DNA of 64,000 nt from CAZHRC01 sp964533865. Lineage in GTDB: Bacteria; Bacillota; Clostridia; Tissierellales; Peptoniphilaceae. The position numbers were made by a program, and so were the translations under genes. The notes beneath the pieces are model-generated. The model was not told the DNA's origin and searched no databases. It saw only the letters and a list, made by a program, of their open reading frames with translations. Location of the stretch: the NCBI GenBank assembly GCA_964533865.1, contig CAZHRC010000009.1, positions 1 through 64,000 on the forward strand, given 5' to 3'. Of this stretch, positions 43,973 through 51,794 are shown in pieces (the stretch's first letter is position 1; each line of letters begins with the position of its first letter).

Positions 43973-46789
43973 ATGAGTTTAGATAAAATAGTGGTGAAAG
44001 GCGCCCGGGTCAACAATCTTAAGAATGTTGACCTAGTCCTTCCCCGTGATAAAATGATCGTATTTACAGGCTTGAGCGGATCGGGAAAATCCTCTTTGGC
44101 CTTTGATACCATATATGCCGAAGGGCAACGCCGTTATGTGGAGAGCCTTTCCAGTTATGCGCGGCAATTTCTAGGCCAGATGGATAAACCAGAAGTGGAT
44201 TCCATTGAAGGACTTTCTCCTTCAATTTCTATTGACCAAAAAACCACGAGCAAAAACCCCCGTTCAACGGTAGGGACGGTTACAGAGATTTACGATTATC
44301 TGCGATTGCTTTTTGCCAAAATTGGCATACCTCACTGTACCGTATGTGGCGAGGTGATCACTCAAAATTCCATTGACCAAATGGTGGACTACATTATGGA
44401 ATTTCCGGAACGTACCCGACTCCAAATATTGAGCCCGATTATACGAGACAAGAAAGGGGAGCATAAAAAGCTCATCGAAAACATCCGAAAAGACGGTTAT
44501 AGTCGCATTATCGTCGACGGGGAACTCTACGATCTACAAGAAGAGATACAGCTTGAAAAGAATAAAAAACACACAATAGATGTGGTAGTCGATCGAATCA
44601 TCATCAAAGAAGGGGTGGAGAGTCGTCTTACCGGTTCACTGGAATCCGCATTGACCATGGGAGGCGGATTGGCGAAAGTTGCAATCACTGATGGTGAAAC
44701 CATCACTTTTAGTAGCAACCTCGCTTGCCCAAATGGCCATATGTCTTTGGAGGAAATTTCTCCTAGGATGTTCTCCTTTAACAGCCCTTTTGGTATGTGC
44801 CCTGAGTGTAATGGACTGGGCTTTCACAAAGAATTGGATCCTGATCTATTGATTCCCGATCGGAGTTTGAGCTTGAACGAAGGCGCTATTGAGCCTTTTT
44901 CCAGTTCTAAAAAAGACACGTATTACTATGAGTTTTTTAAAGCGATCGCCGGTCAATACGATTTCTCCATGGACTCGCCATTGGAAGAAGCGCCTGAAGG
45001 GCTTATCGACGACTTGCTCTACGGCACAAAAAAAGACATTAGCTTCGTCTTTGATAGCCACTTTAGCGGAGGGCGAAAAAACTACGTTGGTCCTTTTGAA
45101 GGGGTGATCAAAAACCTAAATCGCCGCTATGCGACCACTACGGATGCCATGCGCGAACGCATCGACGAGTACATGCGGGAAGAAGAATGTCCCGTCTGCC
45201 ACGGTAGACGCCTTAAAGACGAAGTGCTGGCGATTACGGTTAAGGACAAAAATATTTTCGAAGTCACCGACATGAGTGTCGAGCGGTCATTGGAGTGGTT
45301 TGAAAAAATGACGTTGACCGAAACCGAGTCCATTATTGCGACGCAAATTCTCAAGGAGATTCTCGAACGCTTAGCGTTTTTAAAACAAGTGGGGCTGACC
45401 TACCTTACTTTGTCGCGTTCGGCGGGTACATTGTCCGGTGGGGAATCCCAGCGCATTCGCCTTGCCACCCAGATTGGTTCGAGTTTGGTTGGTGTGGTCT
45501 ATGTTCTTGACGAACCGAGTATTGGGTTGCACCAAAGAGACAACGAAAAGCTCTTGGAAGCGTTGAGGAATTTGACAGATCTAGGTAATACGCTGATCAT
45601 CGTCGAGCACGATGAAGACACGATGCGGGCAGCGGATTACATCGTCGATATCGGTCCTGGCGCTGGTACTCACGGCGGTGAAATCGTCGCCCAAGGCTCT
45701 TATGATGATATCGTCGCCAAAGAGGATTCCATTACCGGCCAGTATTTATCCGGTGCAAAATCCATACTCGTACCGGAAAAACGACGGACTTCCGATCGGT
45801 TTCTAAAACTCTTTGGCGCGAAGGAAAACAACTTGAAAAATCTTGACGTATCATTCCCCTTAGGAAATTTTGTCTGTGTCACCGGGGTATCGGGATCTGG
45901 GAAAAGCTCGCTAATCAATGGCATCCTTTACAAAATATTAGCGGCTAAACTCAACCGAGCGAAAGTCAAAGCGGGAGCCTATGATAAAATTGAGGGATTG
46001 GAATATTTAGACAAGGTCATCGAGATTGACCAGTCGCCGATTGGACGCACGCCAAGATCTAATCCAGCAACGTATACGAAACTCTTCGACATGATTCGTG
46101 ACGTTTTCGCGCTCACCCCTGAGGCAAAGATACGGGGATACAATAAAGGACGTTTTAGTTTTAACGTTAAGGGTGGGAGGTGCGAGTCTTGTAAAGGCGA
46201 CGGTACGCTGAAGGTGGAGATGCACTTTTTGCCAGATGTGTACGTGCCCTGTGAAGTGTGTAAAGGAAAGAGGTACAACCGAGAGACGCTTCAGGTTCGG
46301 TATAAAGGCAAAACCATTGCCGACGTATTGGATATGACCGTGGAAGAAGGGTTGACCTTTTTTGCAAATTTACCGGGCATTGCCCGTAAAATCCAAACCC
46401 TTTACGATGTGGGGTTGGGCTATATCAAGTTGGGTCAAGCCTCTACAGAACTTTCTGGAGGGGAAGCCCAAAGGGTGAAATTGGCCACGGAGCTTTCCAA
46501 ACGTCCAACGGGCAAGACAGTCTACATCCTAGACGAACCGACCACTGGTTTGCATACCGCAGATATCCATCGGTTGATACGCGTATTGGACCAGTTAGTA
46601 GAAGGTGGAAACACAGTGATCGTTATCGAACACAACCTGGACGTGATCAAAACGGCAGATTATCTGATCGATTTAGGACCTGAAGGCGGAGAAAATGGGG
46701 GGACCATAGTCGCCACTGGTACACCTGAGGAAGTGGCAAAGGTCGACGCATCCTTTACGGGTCAATTTCTGAAAAGAGTGTTGCCATAA
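43973..46789 (+). CDS. uvrA: Excinuclease ABC subunit A
   Basis: A 938-residue damage-recognition ATPase with two ABC modules. The N-terminal P-loop is GLSGSGKS, followed by zinc motif CPEC, signature LSGGESQR; the second module has GVSGSGKS, zinc fingers CESC and CEVC, and the signature LSGGEAQR. Both Walker B segments (VLDEPSIGLH, ILDEPTTGLH) are intact. GGAGA precedes the ATG, 9 bp after uvrB. A strong hairpin follows. Confidence 0.98.
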   Translation: MSLDKIVVKGARVNNLKNVDLVLPRDKMIVFTGLSGSGKSSLAFDTIYAEGQRRYVESLSSYARQFLGQMDKPEVDSIEGLSPSISIDQKTTSKNPRSTVGTVTEIYDYLRLLFAKIGIPHCTVCGEVITQNSIDQMVDYIMEFPERTRLQILSPIIRDKKGEHKKLIENIRKDGYSRIIVDGELYDLQEEIQLEKNKKHTIDVVVDRIIIKEGVESRLTGSLESALTMGGGLAKVAITDGETITFSSNLACPNGHMSLEEISPRMFSFNSPFGMCPECNGLGFHKELDPDLLIPDRSLSLNEGAIEPFSSSKKDTYYYEFFKAIAGQYDFSMDSPLEEAPEGLIDDLLYGTKKDISFVFDSHFSGGRKNYVGPFEGVIKNLNRRYATTTDAMRERIDEYMREEECPVCHGRRLKDEVLAITVKDKNIFEVTDMSVERSLEWFEKMTLTETESIIATQILKEILERLAFLKQVGLTYLTLSRSAGTLSGGESQRIRLATQIGSSLVGVVYVLDEPSIGLHQRDNEKLLEALRNLTDLGNTLIIVEHDEDTMRAADYIVDIGPGAGTHGGEIVAQGSYDDIVAKEDSITGQYLSGAKSILVPEKRRTSDRFLKLFGAKENNLKNLDVSFPLGNFVCVTGVSGSGKSSLINGILYKILAAKLNRAKVKAGAYDKIEGLEYLDKVIEIDQSPIGRTPRSNPATYTKLFDMIRDVFALTPEAKIRGYNKGRFSFNVKGGRCESCKGDGTLKVEMHFLPDVYVPCEVCKGKRYNRETLQVRYKGKTIADVLDMTVEEGLTFFANLPGIARKIQTLYDVGLGYIKLGQASTELSGGEAQRVKLATELSKRPTGKTVYILDEPTTGLHTADIHRLIRVLDQLVEGGNTVIVIEHNLDVIKTADYLIDLGPEGGENGGTIVATGTPEEVAKVDASFTGQFLKRVLP

Positions 46790-46812
46790 ACGCAAATCTA
46801 ATCATCGATAAG

Positions 46813-46849
46813 TCCGACGATGTCGCGCAGAGTGACATCGTCGGATCTT
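46813..46849 (+). terminator. Terminator after uvrA
   Basis: A perfect 12-bp stem TCCGACGATGTC / GACATCGTCGGA with a 9-nt loop is followed by TCTTTAT. Confidence 0.82.
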
Positions 46850-46929
46850 TATGCCCTTAAAGTTTTAATTCTTCCTATCTTTGGGTAATAGATATGTACA
46901 GAACATCAAACTTACTATAGGAGGCGCGT

Positions 46930-47511
46930 ATGAAAAAGGCATTAATCTTATTAGCAGAAGGATTTGAGGAAATCGAAGCGATAACGCCAATCGATTTCTT
47001 GCGTAGAGCTGGGATTGAAACCACCGTCGCTTCGATTGCAGAAGACAGACTGGTTTCTGGTTCTCATCGTGTGGTGATACAAGCTGATGTGTTGTTGTCG
47101 TCGATAGAAGACCCCTTGTCATACGATGCCCTCATCATACCCGGAGGACAACCAGGCGCTGATAACTTATCGCATTCAGAGATCGTACTACAATTGATTC
47201 GCGATTTTGACGTAGCTGGAAAGCTTATCGCGGCGATTTGTGCAGGGCCGAAAGTCCTTCATAAAGCTGGTATCTTAGAAGGGCGTAAAGTGACATCCTA
47301 CCCATCGTCAAAAGCTCAGTTGACTGGGGTCAACTACGCAGACGACGAAATTATCACATACGATAAAAACTTGATCACTTCGCGAGGTCCTGCGACGGCT
47401 GTTCAGTTTTCCTTTGGCATCATCAACTTTCTTGTCGGTGCAAAAGCGGCATCGGAGGTCAGAGATAGGACACTACTTAAAATGTTGGAGACCCACTACA
47501 AAGAAGTATAG
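46930..47511 (+). CDS. DJ-1/PfpI-family protein
   Basis: A 193-residue protein of the DJ-1 family. The nucleophile is C104 in AAICAGPKVL, with the conserved N-terminal glutamate in EGFEEIEA. The nearest named relatives are ThiJ/YajL-type proteins, proposed as oxidative-stress or protein-repair (deglycase) factors; the activity cannot be told from sequence. AGGAGGCG precedes the ATG. It stands alone between two hairpins. Confidence 0.88.
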   Translation: MKKALILLAEGFEEIEAITPIDFLRRAGIETTVASIAEDRLVSGSHRVVIQADVLLSSIEDPLSYDALIIPGGQPGADNLSHSEIVLQLIRDFDVAGKLIAAICAGPKVLHKAGILEGRKVTSYPSSKAQLTGVNYADDEIITYDKNLITSRGPATAVQFSFGIINFLVGAKAASEVRDRTLLKMLETHYKEV

Positions 47512-47526
47512 AACAAGATGGTTTTC

Positions 47527-47578
47527 AAAACTGTCCTCCTTATAAATATGGAGGACAGTTTTGGTGCGCCTTCGCACC
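47527..47578 (+). terminator. Double hairpin after the DJ-1 gene
   Basis: A perfect 13-bp stem AAAACTGTCCTCC / GGAGGACAGTTTT (loop of 10) is directly followed by a second hairpin GGTGCG-CCTT-CGCACC. There is no proper T tract beyond the TTTT of the first stem. It probably terminates the DJ-1 transcript. Confidence 0.6.
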
Positions 47579-47637
47579 TATACGAAATTGAGAAAATAGC
47601 ATATAATTAAAGATATTACATTAAAGGACGGATAGCG

Positions 47638-48732
47638 ATGAAATTAGGAATTGTCGGGCTCCCCAACGTTGGGAAGAGCACTTTATTTAACGCCATAACA
47701 AAAGCAGGTGCAGAAGCGGCGAATTACCCCTTTTGTACCATCGACCCCAATGTGGGGTTGGTAGCCGTACCCGATGTGCGGGTTGACGCTTTGACCGAAA
47801 TGTACACGTCGAAAAAAACCGTACCTGCTGTCATCGAATTTTATGACATTGCAGGATTGGTAAAGGGTGCAAGCAAAGGCGAAGGATTGGGTAATAAGTT
47901 TTTATCCCACATTCGGGAAGTCGATGCGATCGTGGAAGTGCTCAGATGCTTTAGTGATGAAAACATCACCCACGTCGACGGATCGATTGATCCGTTGAGA
48001 GATATCGAAACCATCAATTTGGAGTTGATCTTTGCAGATATGGAGTTGGTGGAAAAGGTCCTTGAAAAGACCCGAAAACTGTCAAAGCACGACCCCAAAT
48101 TGCGCCCAGAAGTCGAACTTCTCGAACGGATTTCAGAAGTTCTAAACGCAGGCCAATCAGCGCGGGTATTGGATCTTGACGAAGATGAAAAGAAAATGCT
48201 GCGCTCCTATCAGCTATTGAGTACGAAACCTATTGTCTATGTGGCAAACGTAGCAGAAAATCAAGTGGCAAACGGAGGCGCAGACAACCCCTATGTCACT
48301 CAAATTCGAGAATTTGCCGCCAAAGAAGATGCGGAAGTGGTCGTGATCAGCGCTCAAATCGAACAGGAGATCTCCGAGCTCGACGACGAAGACAAGATGA
48401 TATTTTTAGAGGATATGGGCATCGAGGAATCGGGGGTCAACGCATTAATCACCTCGAGTTATGACCTCTTGGGCTTGATGAGCTTTTTAACCACTGGAGA
48501 AGACGAAACTCGAGCATGGACCATAGCAAAAGGGACAAAAGCCGTAGATGCTGCGGCTAAAATCCATACGGATATCTCTCGCGGTTTCATCCGCGCCGAA
48601 ATCGTCAACTACGATGACCTCATCGCCTTAGGTGATATGGTAAAAGCGCGAGAAAAAGGGTTGGTGCGCTTAGAAGGCAAGGACTACATTATGCAAGACG
48701 GCGATGTGGTTCACTTTAGGTTCAATGTGTAG
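47638..48732 (+). CDS. ychF: Redox-regulated ribosome-binding ATPase YchF
   Basis: A 364-residue Obg-family P-loop protein that prefers ATP to GTP. P-loop GLPNVGKS (7-14), DIAGLVKGASKGEGLGN G3 region, a coiled-coil insertion and a C-terminal TGS domain (about 278-362) are in order. It affects translation and oxidative-stress tolerance in E. coli. The ribosome-binding site is weak (AAGGA), and a lone TATAAT lies at 47602-47607 with no clear -35. A small membrane-protein gene follows 2 nt after the stop. Confidence 0.97.
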   Translation: MKLGIVGLPNVGKSTLFNAITKAGAEAANYPFCTIDPNVGLVAVPDVRVDALTEMYTSKKTVPAVIEFYDIAGLVKGASKGEGLGNKFLSHIREVDAIVEVLRCFSDENITHVDGSIDPLRDIETINLELIFADMELVEKVLEKTRKLSKHDPKLRPEVELLERISEVLNAGQSARVLDLDEDEKKMLRSYQLLSTKPIVYVANVAENQVANGGADNPYVTQIREFAAKEDAEVVVISAQIEQEISELDDEDKMIFLEDMGIEESGVNALITSSYDLLGLMSFLTTGEDETRAWTIAKGTKAVDAAAKIHTDISRGFIRAEIVNYDDLIALGDMVKAREKGLVRLEGKDYIMQDGDVVHFRFNV

Positions 48733-48734
48733 CC

Positions 48735-48899
48735 ATGGGAGTGATTCAAATCATTTCATGGGTATTAGCAGCGATTGCGTTGATCTTTGGTCTCTATGGG
48801 CTCGTGGTCGTCGCTCAGGTTTATGGTGGCAAAAACAAGCCTTCGACCAAGAAACGCGATGAAGTGAAAAATGAACAAAAGGATTCGATAGAACCCTAA
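48735..48899 (+). CDS. Small single-pass membrane protein, 54 residues
   Basis: The protein begins MGVIQIISWVLAAIALIFG, a hydrophobic helix (about residues 4-28), followed by a short, highly charged tail (KNKPSTKKRDEVKNEQKD). The ATG lies 2 nt after the ychF stop, so it is probably translated by re-initiation; there is no clear ribosome-binding site of its own, apart from sequence inside ychF. A large hairpin follows. The function is not known; the shape (N-terminal helix, cytoplasmic charged tail) fits a small regulatory membrane protein. Confidence 0.65.
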   Translation: MGVIQIISWVLAAIALIFGLYGLVVVAQVYGGKNKPSTKKRDEVKNEQKDSIEP

Positions 48900-48902
48900 A
48901 AA

Positions 48903-48955
48903 AATGTGCTCAGTGATTCGTCACCAGACGAGATTCACTGGGCGCATTGTATTTG
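48903..48955 (+). terminator. Long terminator hairpin after the 54-residue gene
   Basis: AATGTGC-T-CAGTGA ... TCGTC/GACGA ... TCACTG-G-GCGCATT forms a long stem with a small internal loop, followed by GTATTTG. It fits the end of the ychF transcript, though the T tract is poor. Confidence 0.65.
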
Positions 48956-48966
48956 TAGGAAACTGT

Positions 48967-48996
48967 TTGCAAGGTGGGGTATAGGGTAGCTATACA
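48967..48996 (+). promoter_or_regulatory. Possible promoter of the SDR gene
   Basis: TTGCAA (48967-48972), an 18-bp spacer and TATACA (48991-48996) give a moderate sigma-A match 28 nt before the SDR start. Confidence 0.4.
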
Positions 48997-49024
48997 TAAG
49001 AAGGTTAATATTTAGGAGGGAAAT

Positions 49025-49783
49025 ATGAAATTAGAAGGTAAGGTTATCATCATCACAGGAGCAAGCTCTGGTATCGGCAAGGAAATTGCATTGTTGTTTG
49101 CAAAAGAAGGAGCAAAGGTGGTCGCTGCGGCAAGACGCGCAGACAAACTCGAAGACCTCGTGGCGGAAGCAAGTCATTTTACTGGCGAAATATACGCTAT
49201 TTCTTCGGATGTAGGCATAGAAGAGGAAGTCGACCGGTTGGTGGATGAAACGGTGGCTAAGTACGGGACCGTTGATATCGTGATCAACAATGCAGGGGTC
49301 TTGGACAATTACCAATCTCCAGAAAACGTGGACGAAGCCGTATGGCGTAAAGTGTTCGACGTCAATGTGGATAGTATTATGCGTATGACGCGAAAAGTCA
49401 TTCCGATCATGAAGGCTAAAAAATCCGGTGTTATCATCAACACTGCGTCGGTTGGAGGGCTGTTTGGCATGCGTGGCGGTCTAGGTTATGTCGCTTCAAA
49501 ACATGCTGTCGTAGGTATGACCAAACACATTGGATACGCTTATGCCGATGAGGGTATTCGTTGCGTTGCTGTCGCGCCAGGATCTATTGCAACGGAAATC
49601 GGCAATAAAGTATCGAATCCTGATATGGGGACTTTGGACAAGTTAATGGCAGGTGTCTCAAATTTCCAACACTTCGGGAAACCTGAAGACTTGGCTAAAA
49701 CCTATCTTTTCCTAGCTTCTGATGATGCGAATTTTGTCAACGGCACGACAATCGTCGTCGACGGCGGATGGACAGCTTTTTAG
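49025..49783 (+). CDS. Short-chain dehydrogenase/reductase
   Basis: A 252-residue classical SDR. The nucleotide motif is TGASSGIG (11-18), NNAG at 88-91, the catalytic S142, Y155 and K159 are in place, and the C-terminal FVNGTTIVVDGG is typical. The residue after the second strand (AARRADK) suggests NADP preference, but this is not firm. Substrate unknown: FabG-like or sugar/alcohol dehydrogenases share this pattern. It stands as a single gene with AGGAGGG upstream and a terminator downstream. Confidence 0.9.
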   Translation: MKLEGKVIIITGASSGIGKEIALLFAKEGAKVVAAARRADKLEDLVAEASHFTGEIYAISSDVGIEEEVDRLVDETVAKYGTVDIVINNAGVLDNYQSPENVDEAVWRKVFDVNVDSIMRMTRKVIPIMKAKKSGVIINTASVGGLFGMRGGLGYVASKHAVVGMTKHIGYAYADEGIRCVAVAPGSIATEIGNKVSNPDMGTLDKLMAGVSNFQHFGKPEDLAKTYLFLASDDANFVNGTTIVVDGGWTAF

Positions 49784-49881
49784 AAGAGTGTTACCGTAAA
49801 AAATCATTTGTCCAGTGTTCATAACGGTCGTTATGTCCTTTGTCATTGAAAGAAATAATAAAGCGGGAAATGGAAATTGAA

Positions 49882-49905
49882 GGCGACGTTCACGTCGTCT
49901 TTTTT
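49882..49905 (+). terminator. Terminator after the SDR gene
   Basis: GGCGACG-TTCA-CGTCGTC followed by TTTTTTC is a compact intrinsic terminator about 100 nt after the SDR stop. Confidence 0.82.
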
Positions 49906-49974
49906 CTATGGTATGGAGAAAGGGAAGCTACACACTAGAAACCTCTTTTACATAGGGTGGCCCTCTTAATAAAA

Positions 49975-49997
49975 AATTTAATGAAAAGTATTAAATT
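49975..49997. promoter_or_regulatory. Perfect inverted repeat at the nox promoter (-35 side)
   Basis: AATTTAAT-N7-ATTAAATT is a perfect 8-bp dyad covering the -35 region of the nox promoter. It looks like a repressor site. It does not match Rex (TTGTGA-N6-TCACAA) or PerR/Fur boxes well. Confidence 0.5.
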
Positions 49998-50008
49998 AAC
50001 GAGGAATG

Positions 50009-50017
50009 TGGTATAAT
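50009..50017 (+). promoter_or_regulatory. Extended -10 promoter of nox
   Basis: TGGTATAAT is a perfect extended -10, 45 nt upstream of the nox start. No good -35 is seen. A second dyad TAACC-N5-GGTTA (50023-50037) covers the expected transcription start. Confidence 0.7.
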
Positions 50018-50061
50018 AAACCTAACCGAGAAGGTTACACTAAATCCTAAAGGAGGAAACA

Positions 50062-51396
50062 ATGAGCAAAATAGTCATCATTGGCGCAAATCATGCGGGA
50101 ACAGCCTGCACAAACACGATTTTAGGCAACTACAAAGACCATGAGGTGGTTGTATTCGATGCGAATTCCAACATTAGCTTTTTAGGTTGTGGGATGGCAT
50201 TGTGGATAGGCGATCAGATTTCAGGTTCTGACGGATTATTTTACTGCGATAAAAACCAGTTGGAAAACAACGGGGCAAAAGTTTATATGGAAACTAAGGT
50301 CAGCCGAGTGGATTACGACAAAAAAGTGGTCTACGCGACGAGAGAAGATGGAACTGAAATCGAGGAAGCTTATGACAAACTCGTATTGGCCACCGGCTCG
50401 CTTCCTATTGTACCCGACATCCCAGGGAAAGATCTCAAAAATGTGCAATTGGTCAAACTCTTTCAACACGCACAAGAAGTCGTCGACAAATTGGATCAGC
50501 CCCATCTAAAGAACATTGTGGTGGTTGGAGCAGGTTACATTGGGGTCGAACTCGCAGAAGCGTTTAAACGCAAAGACAAAAAGGTCACTCTCATTGATGT
50601 CGAAGAGCGTAGCTTGGCAAGTTATTACGACCCTGAATTCACCGATCTCATGGATAGCAATTTAAGTGAGCATGGCATTACTTTAGCATACGGCGAAAGA
50701 GTGCAAGAGATTATAGGAACGGACAAAGCGGAAAAGGTCGTTACCGATAAGAATACCTATGATGCGGATATGGTGATCTTTTGTGTCGGATTTAAACCCA
50801 ATAATGCCTTGGGTGTAGATCACATCGAAATGATTGGCAACGGTGCCTACAAAGTCGATCTCCATCAAGAAACCAGCCAAAAAGACGTCTATGCCATTGG
50901 AGACTGCGCCACGGTGTGGGACAATAGCATTGACGATATCAACTATATTGCCCTTGCAACAAATGCCGTTCGCTCTGGGATTGTCGCAGGACATAACGCG
51001 GCGGGAACTGGTCTGGCGTCGATTGGCGTTCAAGGATCAAACGGAATCTGCATTTACGATCTCAAGATGGTATCGACGGGGATTAGCGAAACACGCGCTA
51101 AACAGCTAGGCTTAGAAGTGCTGACGACGAGTTTTGAAGATCTTCAAAAACCCGCATTTATTGAAACTGAAAACCCAAAAGTAAAAATCAAAATTGTATA
51201 TGACAAGGTCACACGAGTCATACTTGGTGCTCAGATGGCGTCAACATATGACATGTCTATGGGTATCCACCTTTTCTCCCTAGCCATTCAAGAAAAAGTC
51301 ACCATAGATCGCTTAGCGTTGACGGATATCTTTTTCTTACCTCATTTCAATCAGCCGTACAATTACATCACTATGGCTGCTCTTTCCGCGAAATAA
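50062..51396 (+). CDS. NADH oxidase / CoA-disulfide reductase-family flavoprotein
   Basis: A 444-residue FAD- and NAD-binding enzyme. The FAD motif is VIIGANHAGTAC (5-16), the redox cysteine is C43 in ISFLGCGMALW, the NAD-binding motif is VVGAGYIGVELAEAF, and DVYAIGDCA marks the second FAD site. C43 is the residue that forms Cys-sulfenate in water-forming NADH oxidases and NADH peroxidases, or a CoA disulfide in CoADR; which one applies here is not decidable by eye. Oxygen or peroxide removal is likely in this anaerobe. AGGAGG precedes the ATG. Confidence 0.9.
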   Translation: MSKIVIIGANHAGTACTNTILGNYKDHEVVVFDANSNISFLGCGMALWIGDQISGSDGLFYCDKNQLENNGAKVYMETKVSRVDYDKKVVYATREDGTEIEEAYDKLVLATGSLPIVPDIPGKDLKNVQLVKLFQHAQEVVDKLDQPHLKNIVVVGAGYIGVELAEAFKRKDKKVTLIDVEERSLASYYDPEFTDLMDSNLSEHGITLAYGERVQEIIGTDKAEKVVTDKNTYDADMVIFCVGFKPNNALGVDHIEMIGNGAYKVDLHQETSQKDVYAIGDCATVWDNSIDDINYIALATNAVRSGIVAGHNAAGTGLASIGVQGSNGICIYDLKMVSTGISETRAKQLGLEVLTTSFEDLQKPAFIETENPKVKIKIVYDKVTRVILGAQMASTYDMSMGIHLFSLAIQEKVTIDRLALTDIFFLPHFNQPYNYITMAALSAK

Positions 51397-51408
51397 GGGC
51401 AATAAAAG

Positions 51409-51440
51409 GCGCATCTTATCATCGAGATGTGCTTTTTTTT
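51409..51440 (+). terminator. Terminator after nox
   Basis: GCGCATCT / AGATGTGC with an 8-nt loop is followed by eight or more T residues. Confidence 0.9.
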
Positions 51441-51794
51441 TGCGAATAATACGTTTTGGTGGAAAACGAAGCCCGAAATTATGTTCTATTCGATGTTAAT
51501 GAAGCGATCTACTACTGAGTTAACTCACCATGTGTCACGATGATACTCTTTTTAGTCGTTGAGTCAAATTATTTTGTAGGGTCTACCGATCGGTGCCTTC
51601 AACCAGAAATGAGGTCGATAGTCTCTAAGTGTGATATAATTTTTTATAGATAGGGTTTTCCAAAGTCATATCCTCGTTTTTGAAATTGCGCTGTTGTGCG
51701 TAAATCGAATGAGGGTTTTTCCCACGCAATGCCATTGGTGTGGAGAAAAGATTGAGGTACACAACTTTGGCTTAACGAAAGGTAGGAGGAGTTA
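51441..51794 (+). other. Long intergenic leader before the aminopeptidase gene
   Basis: No long gene is seen in this stretch of about 350 nt. An extended -10 TGATATAAT lies at 51632-51640, with no clear -35, which gives a leader of about 150 nt. The leader can fold: CCTC...GAGG closing a stem with TTTGA/TCGAA and an inner GCGC-TGTT-GTGC hairpin (51673-51714), then GGG-TTTTT-CCC. A 28-codon frame (51709-51795) with a CHWC motif ends in TAATG overlap with the next start, but it has no ribosome-binding site. The part before 51600 shows nothing I can name. Confidence 0.45.
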
